From the NCBI GenBank assembly GCA_937886325.1, contig CALABV010000079.1:1-6514 (forward strand): 6,514 bases of DNA. Reading direction: 5' to 3'. How positions within the stretch are numbered: the stretch's first letter is position 1; each line of letters opens with the position of its first letter. The translations under genes and the position numbers were made by a program. The notes beneath the pieces are model-generated. The model was not told the DNA's origin and ran no database searches. It saw only the letters and a program-made list of their open reading frames with translations. Source of the DNA: an uncultured Geobacter sp. GTDB taxonomy: Bacteria; Desulfobacterota; Desulfuromonadia; Geobacterales; Geobacteraceae. Shown here piece after piece: positions 1-5,174 of the stretch.

Positions 1-1162
1 GGGTCAGAATATACAGCAGATACAAGAGAACGCACCCGTTCGCGGCAAGAACCACACCGATGACCAGTCCGGGAATCAGCTGTGAAACGAGCATTGAGAC
101 ACCGAACAGGATCGTGAGCAGGTTCATTGTCAGTTGGGCCGCGAAAAGCTTCCCCAGCAGCAGGGAGACGGGACCGCCTGTTTCACCCGATTTTCTCAGG
201 CGGGGAATGCATATCTTCCACAACGTGATGACACCGCCGAGGATATTGAGCACACCAACAAGAACCGTCAACGGCGCAACCAGAATTTCAGGAATAACGC
301 AGGAGACGATGCCGAGCGCCGCAAACAACAGTCCGAACAAAACCATCAGCAATGAACGGGGAAACGGACCTATCGGCGTACTTCCGGTTGCCAGCATCTG
401 AACCGCGAAAATCACCATCAGAAGTCCGAGCTGAGCGCTTCCGGAAAAAGGGAGCAGGCCAAGACTCACCGGGATCAGCAGCACGCCGAGAAGCAGCATG
501 AAAGTTCCCATCAGCAGAATCATGGCAGTATCGGTGGAAAGTTCGACACCTCCCGCACGGGGTTTCCCTGCATCCGGATATTCACCATAAATCGTGCGGA
601 GAACACCGGCAAGATAGATAAGCGCCGCTCCGAAAAGCAGAGCCGCCACAGCCGTCAGGCGCGTCGGCGGCAGGCCATGTTGCCAGACAAGCAGCCCGAT
701 GAGCATCGACAATCCATAGACCGCGCCGCAAGCAAAAATAAGGTGGCGGAAAATCCCCTCGTATTTCAACCAGGTATTGAGCTTATCCTTTGCAAGACAC
801 ATCCGCAGAAGAAGAAGCAGACCTCCCGGCCCGAAGCAGAGAAAAAGCAGCAGGCGGGGAATCCTGCCCAAAATGCCGGGGATAAAGCAGGTGACGATAC
901 CCATCGCCGCAATCAGCACACCGAGGCTAAGCAACGGTATCGATCTGCGCATATCGCCTGCCGGTGTCTTCCCGAGCGTTATCATCTGCAGGGCAAACAT
1001 GATCAGGAGCAATCCGTACAAACCGTTTTCATAGTAGGGGAGTGCTCCGGCAGACACCGGAAAGAGCAAGACTCCGGAAATCAGCAGCATCATTCCGGCG
1101 ATAAGCAGAATCACCGTCTCAAGGGGGAGGTCCGCCTCCTTCATTATCCTGCACTCACTCAT
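1..1162 (-). CDS. Multi-pass membrane protein of unknown function, internally duplicated (3' end beyond window)
   Basis: The minus strand is open from ATG at 1162 to the left window edge, giving 387 codons with no stop. The protein is very hydrophobic, with about 12 likely membrane spans. Residues about 16-192 and 211-387 are two copies of one unit. Both carry G-V-L-L-x-P-V-S-x-G-x-L-P (29-42 and 225-238), then F-A-x-Q-M (56-60 and 252-256), a T-P segment, and G-I-V-[TS]-C-x-I-P (88-95 and 284-291). The start is supported by AAAGGAA at 1176-1170, 8 nt upstream. A closer ATG at 1167 reads only two codons before TGA. The first residues (MSECRIMKEADLP) are polar and not a cleavable signal. I do not recognise the family; small duplicated-helix membrane families such as DUF308/HdeD come to mind only by general look. 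It lies 162 nt downstream of the glycosyltransferase gene with no clear promoter or terminator between, so co-transcription is possible. Confidence 0.85.
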   Translation of the reverse strand, partial: MSECRIMKEADLPLETVILLIAGMMLLISGVLLFPVSAGALPYYENGLYGLLLIMFALQMITLGKTPAGDMRRSIPLLSLGVLIAAMGIVTCFIPGILGRIPRLLLFLCFGPGGLLLLLRMCLAKDKLNTWLKYEGIFRHLIFACGAVYGLSMLIGLLVWQHGLPPTRLTAVAALLFGAALIYLAGVLRTIYGEYPDAGKPRAGGVELSTDTAMILLMGTFMLLLGVLLIPVSLGLLPFSGSAQLGLLMVIFAVQMLATGSTPIGPFPRSLLMVLFGLLFAALGIVSCVIPEILVAPLTVLVGVLNILGGVITLWKICIPRLRKSGETGGPVSLLLGKLFAAQLTMNLLTILFGVSMLVSQLIPGLVIGVVLAANGCVLLYLLYILT

Positions 1163-1255
1163 ATCATGGTTCCTTTCCGCAACGAGTTCGGTAGGACACA
1201 AGATCGTCGTCTATTATTCCTCACCGCAATACAATCGGGCCGGAAGCATATTCAG

Positions 1256-1290
1256 CAATGGTGGTTACTCCGGACGGCTTTACACCATTG
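1256..1290. repeat. Inverted repeat between glycosyltransferase and membrane-protein genes
   Basis: CAATGGTG at 1256-1263 is perfectly complementary to CACCATTG at 1283-1290, giving an 8-bp stem around a 19-nt loop that contains the palindrome TCCGGA. No T-run follows on either strand, so it is not a standard intrinsic terminator. It could be an RNA processing hairpin or a protein-binding site in the 162-nt gap 1163-1324. Nearby AACCGGTT (1299-1306) and a weak CCCG/CGGG hairpin (1308-1319) are the only other structures I see there. Confidence 0.4.
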
Positions 1291-1324
1291 AGATCGTGAA
1301 CCGGTTACCCGAAGCCGGGGCGAA

Positions 1325-2338
1325 TCACAAAATCCCTTTGTCCCTGGAAACGCTGGAAACCATCTGCCGGACCATCGCCGTAAACCTCCTGCCGTAGTAC
1401 GAGAAATCACCCCGGTCAAAGGACCACCATTTCGGTCGCCAGCCTGACCATACGGTCAAGTCGAGGTAATGGAAAAACCGATCTCTTCGCGGGTGGCCGC
1501 AACAAGTATTCCAGGGTTTATTCGGCCCGCAATAGTGGAGCAGTTTTGCGCGCGCAAGGAGGTCCTCATGGCTCTTCTTGCTCAACAAGGAATAGCTTCC
1601 GGCAATGTGCATGTATGGAAGCACGTTCCAACAGGGGTCGAGCCGCCCCCACGTGTCCCCGAACACAGCGTTCATGGCGTCCTGATCACACAGCCGTATG
1701 TATCTGGAGTTTTCCCTGAGATAGCGCACCAACCTGTTGGTTGCATTTTCCTTGCGCCATTTGGCGGTGTTCAACACAAGAACTCCCGTATTAAAAAGCT
1801 CATCGCTCGGCTGCCTTCCCAATTCGCGCCAATTTTTCAAGCCGAAAGGAGAACTTACGAAAGGATTGATCAAGTCGCGAACTGCAAGCACATAGTTCTT
1901 TCCAACGTCGGCGTACCAGAGCTCGGTTATGTCGCCTTCGACGACAACATCGCAGTCAAGATAGAGTATTCGTTGGTATGCAGGCCCGAGCAGCTCCGGG
2001 ATAAGCAGCTTGTAGTAGGCGGATTTGCCGACGTAGCCGCATGGAAGTGAACGGAGAAGATCGAAGTGCGATTCTGATGGCTGAAGCCATTGTATCCTCA
2101 CCCTTCTTCTGTCTTCTAATTGTCCAATCTTCTGTTTGTTGCTCGACGACACATGTCCGTCAACAATGAATACCTGTATTTTTTGATTTTTGCCAAGGTT
2201 GGCAACGACCGAGGAGATTGCCGCTGCAAGAGGCATTGCGTAGTGATCGTCGGCAACGAAAACGACCACCGGCATCCCTGGGGCGCTGCCGGAAAAGTCC
2301 CCGTCATCCTTGGGTTTACAATCACGTATCGACGTCAT
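1325..2338 (-). CDS. Glycosyltransferase family 8 (LgtC/GspA-like)
   Basis: The 337-residue product has the full signature of a retaining GT8 enzyme, which transfers a sugar (often galactose or glucose) from a nucleotide sugar to a lipopolysaccharide core, glycan or protein acceptor. Visible motifs are the N-terminal strand V-V-V-F-V-A-D-D-x-Y with A-M-P-L (about 24-37), the metal-binding D-C-D in Y-L-D-C-D-V-V (128-130), L-F-N-T-G-V-L-V-L-N (181-190), D-Q-D-A-M-N (218-223), and H-Y-C-G-P-N-K-P-W (268-276), the family's C-terminal nucleotide-sugar and metal motif. The C-terminal 50 residues are rich in Trp, Arg and aromatics, suggesting peripheral membrane contact. I chose ATG 2338 because GGAAGGGA (2353-2346) lies 7 nt upstream and the GT fold begins about 20 residues later. 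The frame stays open back to a TTG at 2449 (374 residues), but that codon has no ribosome site and would sit only about 13 nt after the predicted transcript start. No signal peptide; cytoplasmic. Donor and acceptor cannot be read from the sequence. Confidence 0.9.
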   Translation of the reverse strand: MTSIRDCKPKDDGDFSGSAPGMPVVVFVADDHYAMPLAAAISSVVANLGKNQKIQVFIVDGHVSSSNKQKIGQLEDRRRVRIQWLQPSESHFDLLRSLPCGYVGKSAYYKLLIPELLGPAYQRILYLDCDVVVEGDITELWYADVGKNYVLAVRDLINPFVSSPFGLKNWRELGRQPSDELFNTGVLVLNTAKWRKENATNRLVRYLRENSRYIRLCDQDAMNAVFGDTWGRLDPCWNVLPYMHIAGSYSLLSKKSHEDLLARAKLLHYCGPNKPWNTCCGHPRRDRFFHYLDLTVWSGWRPKWWSFDRGDFSYYGRRFTAMVRQMVSSVSRDKGIL

Positions 2339-2430
2339 TGTGCCGTCCCTTCCAATAGAAAAGCCGCCCGGTCGGTCTTCACCGACACGGACGGCGTACG
2401 TCTTGTTCGCGCTTGATCGTTCGACGCCAT
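2335..2430 (-). CDS. Candidate 31-residue leader peptide upstream of the GT8 gene
   Basis: ATG at 2430 is preceded by GGAG with a 7-nt spacer. It opens a 31-codon frame beginning MASNDQARTRRT and ending at a TGA that overlaps the GT8 start in an ATGA arrangement (2338-2335). The overlap would allow translational coupling. The frame runs through the terminator-like hairpin at 2363-2395, and four of the five codons just before it are R-T-R-R (CGA, ACA, AGA, CGT), followed by Thr. This layout resembles a translated attenuator leader. It is a short ORF with no homologue that I recognise, and in another frame the same DNA could encode an N-terminal extension of the glycosyltransferase, so it may be fortuitous. 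Confidence 0.3.
   Translation of the reverse strand: MASNDQARTRRTPSVSVKTDRAAFLLEGTAQ
2354..2395 (-). terminator. Terminator-like hairpin in the GT8 leader (possible attenuator)
   Basis: On the minus strand, GCCGTCCG (2395-2388) pairs with CGGGCGGC (2370-2363) over 8 bp including one G-U. After a single bulged T the stem continues as GTCGGT/ACCGAC, capped by a GAAG tetraloop. The 14-bp stem is followed by TTTTCTATT (2362-2354). It lies just before the GT8 ribosome-binding site and about 65-110 nt after the predicted transcript start. Upstream, GGCGT and ACGCC could form a competing pair that takes up part of the stem's 5' side. Its placement suggests transcription attenuation; the interrupted T-run makes the termination strength uncertain. 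Confidence 0.5.
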
Positions 2431-2468
2431 GCGTCAGCTCCACGTGCAAAAGATTTCACATGAGCATC

Positions 2469-2498
2469 TTTTTACACTGGACCTCTGCCCGATGTCAA
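2469..2498 (-). promoter_or_regulatory. Predicted sigma-70-type promoter for the GT8 gene
   Basis: A perfect -35 hexamer TTGACA (2498-2493) is followed after 18 nt by TAAAAA (2474-2469), which matches four of six -10 positions. The transcript would start near 2462, giving a leader of about 124 nt before ATG 2338. It lies directly downstream of the protease terminator, as expected for a new transcription unit. Confidence 0.55.
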
Positions 2499-2516
2499 TA
2501 TTCGTAATCCGGGGAG

Positions 2517-2550
2517 AAAAAAAGGCGGGCGGAAGAACATATCCGCCCGC
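2517..2550 (-). terminator. Rho-independent terminator of the protease gene
   Basis: On the minus strand GCGGGCGG (2550-2543) pairs perfectly with CCGCCCGC (2532-2525) around a 10-nt loop. Seven T residues follow at once (2523-2517). It is oriented for the protease transcript. It now lies 198 nt past the protease stop; without the inserted element and one copy of its flanking repeat the distance would be only 16 nt, a normal spacing. Confidence 0.85.
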
Positions 2551-2571
2551 TTCGCAGGCCATTCCCTTATT

Positions 2572-2748
2572 CCTGGATCCGTGATGTCCGAATGCCGAGT
2601 CGAGCGGAATGCCGGGGTTTGAACGTCGCCGATGCCGGTTCACGCCGCTTACGCCGGGACACCTTCGTAGGGCTGGCTCAAACCGCGCAAATGCAAGAAA
2701 CCGAGGCGTTCCACGAAGGCAAAGGCGTGAAGGCGTCACGGAATCAGG
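2572..2748. mobile_element. MITE-like 177-bp palindromic element with 5-bp target duplication
   Basis: The ends are imperfect inverted repeats: CCTGGATCCGTGA (2572-2584) against the reverse complement of TCACGGAATCAGG (2736-2748), 11 of 13 matching. Weaker pairing, including G-U pairs, extends to about 25 nt. Both ends are flanked flush by the direct repeat TTATT (2567-2571 and 2749-2753), which looks like a target-site duplication. Nested inside are TTCACGCC/GGCGTGAA (2639-2646, 2724-2731) and CCTTCGT/ACGAAGG (2662-2668, 2713-2719), so the element could fold as a long hairpin on either strand. It has no room for a transposase, and the minus-strand frame running through it looks non-coding. 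A non-autonomous transposon or dispersed repeat is the best reading; only finding other copies would prove it. Confidence 0.6.
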
Positions 2749-4878
2749 TTATTTGATGACGTTTATGGATGCTGACCCCATATTCCCGGCCGAGTCGTAG
2801 GCCCTTACCGAGATGGTGTGCGTTCCGGACGTGACGGCCGAGGTATACCACAGATAGCTGATGGAGCGCCCGGTAACGGACTTCTTCAGGACACCGTCCA
2901 CGTACAGTTCCATCCGCTTCACTACCACGTTATCGGTTGCAGCCGCCGCAATGGTGACGGCGGAGAGTTTCGTGATGGAAGTGCCGTTCGCCGGTCTTGT
3001 GATGGTTACCTTGGGGGCTATCGTGTCGCTGGCCGCCGAAACCGTAACCGCCACCTGTCCTGATGGGCCTGCGTTACCGGCCGCATCATAGGCGACGGCC
3101 TCCAGGTAATTGGTTCCGCTTTTCGCCCCGTTCGTATTCCACGAGAAGCTGTACGGCGCGGTCGTATCCGTGGAAAGGAGCGCTCCGTTCACGAAAAGCT
3201 CGACCCGCGTCACACCCACATTGTCCGTGGCAGTGACATCCACATTCACCGTCCCGCTCACGGTTGCGCCGTTTGCAGGGGACGTGATGGAAGTGACGGG
3301 CGCGGCGCCGTCGGCGGCTATCGAAACCGTGACCGCCACCTGACCTGACGGACCGGAATTACCGGCGGCATCATAGGCGATTGCTTGCAGGCTGTAGTTT
3401 CCGCTTCCCGCCGCGGTCGTATCCCACGAGAAGCTGTACGGCGCGGTCGTATCCGTGGAAAGGAGCGTTCCGTTCACGAAGAGTTCGACCCGCGTAACCC
3501 CCACGTTGTCCGTGGCAGTGACATCCACATTCACCGTCCCGCTTACGATTGCGCCATTTACAGGAGACGTGATGGAAGTGACGGGCGCGGTGTCGTCCAC
3601 CTGGGTCACGGTGTTCTTCGCAAGAGTCAGGCTCCTGTAGACGTTGATTCTGCCGTACCCGAAATACTGGTCAAACCCTGTCGTCCACTTGTCATCAACG
3701 CCCTGCTTGATGATATCAACCACCTGTGTAGCTGTGAGATTGGGGTTGACGGACAGGATCAGAGCCCCAAGGCCCGCGGTGATAGGCGCCGAAAAGGATG
3801 TGCCGCTGGCGTAGGAGTAGCCGCCTCCGTTGCTGGTGGTGAGGATGGACTTTCCGGGGGCGGAAACCGTAACCCAGTTGCCGTAGCTTGAGAAGCTCGC
3901 CAGGGAATCCGTCGAGGTGGTCGCGGTGACTGCAACGACATGGTTGCAGGCGGCGGGATACTGGGGGGTGCTGTTGGCGCTGTTCCCCGCGGAGGCAAAG
4001 ACGATGGTTCCCTTGTTCCATGCATAATCAATGGCGTTCTGCAGGGTAACGGAACTCATGGTCCCGCCGAAGCTCAGGTTGATGATGCGAATGCCGTGAT
4101 CCGCCGCATACGTGATGGAATTTGCCAGGGACGAATAGGTGGCGTAACCGTTTGAATCGGCAACGACCAGCGGGACGATGGGGTTGCTCCAGGCGACACC
4201 GGCGACACCGACGCTGTTGTTGCTGAGGGCCGCGGCGGAACCGGCTACGAGGGTCCCGTGACCGTACACGTCATGGGTATCGGTGTTGCCCTGAACAAAA
4301 TTGTAGCCGGTCAGCAGTTTCGAGGCAAGGTCGGGATGCGTCGGATCCACGCCGGTATCGGCGATTGCGATTTTCACGGAGGAGGAGCCGGTGGAGATAT
4401 CCCATGCCGTGGGTGCGGTGATAATCGGCAGGTGCCACTGGCTGGAGTAGTACCCGTCATTGGGGATGCTTTCCGCCTTCACCAGGTAGTTCTTTTCCAC
4501 GAACTTCACATGGGGACATCGGGCAAGGGCCGCGAGGATCATTTCGAGGGCCCGGGGTGGGACCTTGATCCTCTTGATCCTGATAGGGAGGATTTCTTCC
4601 ACCTGGGTCGCGTTGAGGCCGGCAAGCACTTCATCTATCTTGGCCTTGAGCACTCCCGCCCTGGGCTGCAGCAGGAGTTCGTCGGCGACGAAGGGCGCCG
4701 AAGACGCGCTTCCGAGCCCCTTGGTCTCGTTGCCGAAATCCTCTTCCGCCTTTATTTCGGAGTCCTGTGATGCGGTGAAAGCATCATCTCCGGCTCCGCA
4801 TCCCCAGAACGAGGCAATCAGGACGAACAGTACCGCGGAAAGCACCGCCTTCAGACGGAATTCCTTTCTTCCCTTCAT
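2749..4878 (-). CDS. Secreted S8 (subtilisin-like) serine protease, probable lipoprotein with three Ig-like domains
   Basis: The 709-residue protein starts with a signal peptide (K/R-rich, then a hydrophobic stretch to about residue 24) ending in F-W-G-C, an imperfect lipobox with Cys27 as the probable lipidated residue. A low-complexity linker follows, then a fervidolysin-like inhibitory prodomain (about 63-134). The S8 catalytic domain (about 150-415) has Asp174 in A-D-T-G, His207 in G-H-G-T, oxyanion Asn299 in S-A-G-N-S and Ser361 in G-T-S-F-S-A-P, so it should be active. Three bacterial Ig-like domains follow (about 430-521, 525-614, 618-708), each with T-[AP]-x-N-G near its start and A-Y-D-[AS]-A-G-N near its end. 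The start is decided by AGGAGGT at 4890-4884. It probably acts outside the cytoplasm on extracellular or surface proteins, with the Ig domains as stalk or binding modules. The stop codon lies inside the flanking repeat of the MITE-like insertion. Confidence 0.95.
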   Translation of the reverse strand: MKGRKEFRLKAVLSAVLFVLIASFWGCGAGDDAFTASQDSEIKAEEDFGNETKGLGSASSAPFVADELLLQPRAGVLKAKIDEVLAGLNATQVEEILPIRIKRIKVPPRALEMILAALARCPHVKFVEKNYLVKAESIPNDGYYSSQWHLPIITAPTAWDISTGSSSVKIAIADTGVDPTHPDLASKLLTGYNFVQGNTDTHDVYGHGTLVAGSAAALSNNSVGVAGVAWSNPIVPLVVADSNGYATYSSLANSITYAADHGIRIINLSFGGTMSSVTLQNAIDYAWNKGTIVFASAGNSANSTPQYPAACNHVVAVTATTSTDSLASFSSYGNWVTVSAPGKSILTTSNGGGYSYASGTSFSAPITAGLGALILSVNPNLTATQVVDIIKQGVDDKWTTGFDQYFGYGRINVYRSLTLAKNTVTQVDDTAPVTSITSPVNGAIVSGTVNVDVTATDNVGVTRVELFVNGTLLSTDTTAPYSFSWDTTAAGSGNYSLQAIAYDAAGNSGPSGQVAVTVSIAADGAAPVTSITSPANGATVSGTVNVDVTATDNVGVTRVELFVNGALLSTDTTAPYSFSWNTNGAKSGTNYLEAVAYDAAGNAGPSGQVAVTVSAASDTIAPKVTITRPANGTSITKLSAVTIAAAATDNVVVKRMELYVDGVLKKSVTGRSISYLWYTSAVTSGTHTISVRAYDSAGNMGSASINVIK
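3037..3588 (-). repeat. Tandem duplication encoding Ig-like domains 1 and 2 of the protease
   Basis: Two adjacent units (3588-3304 and 3303-3037) are repeated with an exact period of 285 bp, or 95 codons. The stretch encoding S-G-T-V-N-V through Y-S-F-S-W is nearly identical at DNA level as well as in protein, with many shared synonymous codons. The part encoding residues about 486-500 differs. The third Ig-like unit (about 3027-2752) is clearly diverged, so copies 1 and 2 come from a recent duplication or are kept alike by gene conversion. Confidence 0.85.
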
Positions 4879-5054
4879 GAACCACCTCCTAAAGCGCCTG
4901 TTTCAGTTGCGAATAAAACAGATCCAAAATGACAGGGGAAGAACGCATTTCATCGCCGGCCCGGCCGGTCAGAGCCGTGCGCCGGGATCGGTCGATTGCG
5001 CCCCCGGCTAAACACGGTTCAGCAATTCGCAAAAAGCCGTTCTTTCAGACTGTT
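4879..5054 (-). promoter_or_regulatory. Structured 5' leader and strong RBS of the protease gene
   Basis: The predicted transcript begins near 5054 and has a leader of about 175 nt. It can form a GCCGGG/CCCGGC hairpin (5008-4981), further GGCC/CCGG-rich pairing (about 4955-4975) and a CTGTTT/AAACAG hairpin (4921-4898) just before the Shine-Dalgarno AGGAGGT (4890-4884), which has a 5-nt spacer to ATG 4878. I recognise no known riboswitch class. None of the hairpins is followed by a T-run, so they do not look like attenuators. Confidence 0.45.
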
Positions 5055-5060
5055 ACATAC

Positions 5061-5089
5061 ATATAATCGCGGGAAGGGAAAAAAAGCAA
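5061..5089 (-). promoter_or_regulatory. Predicted protease promoter (-35 TTGCTT, -10 TTATAT)
   Basis: TTGCTT (5089-5084) and TTATAT (5066-5061) are separated by 17 nt, with a T-rich spacer. Each hexamer matches its consensus in four of six positions, as expected for a promoter needing an activator. The transcript start would lie near 5054-5055. The -35 element overlaps by one base the CRP-like site just upstream. Confidence 0.5.
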
Positions 5090-5104
5090 GTGACACGGAT
5101 CACA
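5089..5104 (-). promoter_or_regulatory. CRP-like operator at a class II activator position
   Basis: On the minus strand the site reads TGTGA-TCCGTG-TCACT, matching nine of ten defined positions of the CRP consensus TGTGA-N6-TCACA. Its centre (5096.5) is about 41.5-42.5 bp upstream of the predicted transcript start, which is the classic position for class II activation by CRP-family proteins. The gene just upstream encodes an adenylate cyclase, the source of the CRP ligand. The half-sites differ from the FNR type (TTGAT/ATCAA). The regulator itself is not in this window. Confidence 0.55.
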
Positions 5105-5174
5105 CAAACTCGACATTTCACGAAAAATCAAAGGGAATATGCTTGTTTGGGAGAAACGCAAGGTGATCCTTCTC

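Noticed and set aside
1190..1250. Possible promoter for the membrane-protein gene (AATAAT or TTGTAT as -10)
   Set aside because: No acceptable -35 element lies at the right distance; the gene may be read from the GT8 promoter.
677..1291. Plus-strand open frame of 204 codons opposite the membrane-protein gene
   Set aside because: Its product is rich in Gln, Lys, Arg and His with no domain, as expected from the antisense of a Leu-rich membrane protein. The minus-strand frame has motifs, an RBS and an internal duplication.
1469..2050. Plus-strand open frame of 193 codons opposite the GT8 gene
   Set aside because: It is a shadow of the glycosyltransferase, whose motifs fully account for this DNA.
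2445..2460. Second CRP-like palindrome (TGCAA-N6-TCACA) just after the GT8 promoter
   Set aside because: It matches only eight of ten positions; two or three such matches are expected by chance in a window this size. Its position near +10 would only fit repression.
2434..2739. Minus-strand 101-codon frame through the MITE-like element and the terminator
   Set aside because: It crosses an intrinsic terminator and a palindromic repeat, has a low-complexity Arg/Pro-rich product and no ribosome site.
4905..4956. Short 16-codon frame in the protease leader starting ATGAAATGC on the minus strand
   Set aside because: It has no ribosome-binding site, and nothing couples it to the protease start.
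5080..5100. Possible sigma-54 promoter (TGTCAC followed by TTGC)
   Set aside because: The spacing between the GG-like and GC elements is far too short for a -24/-12 promoter.
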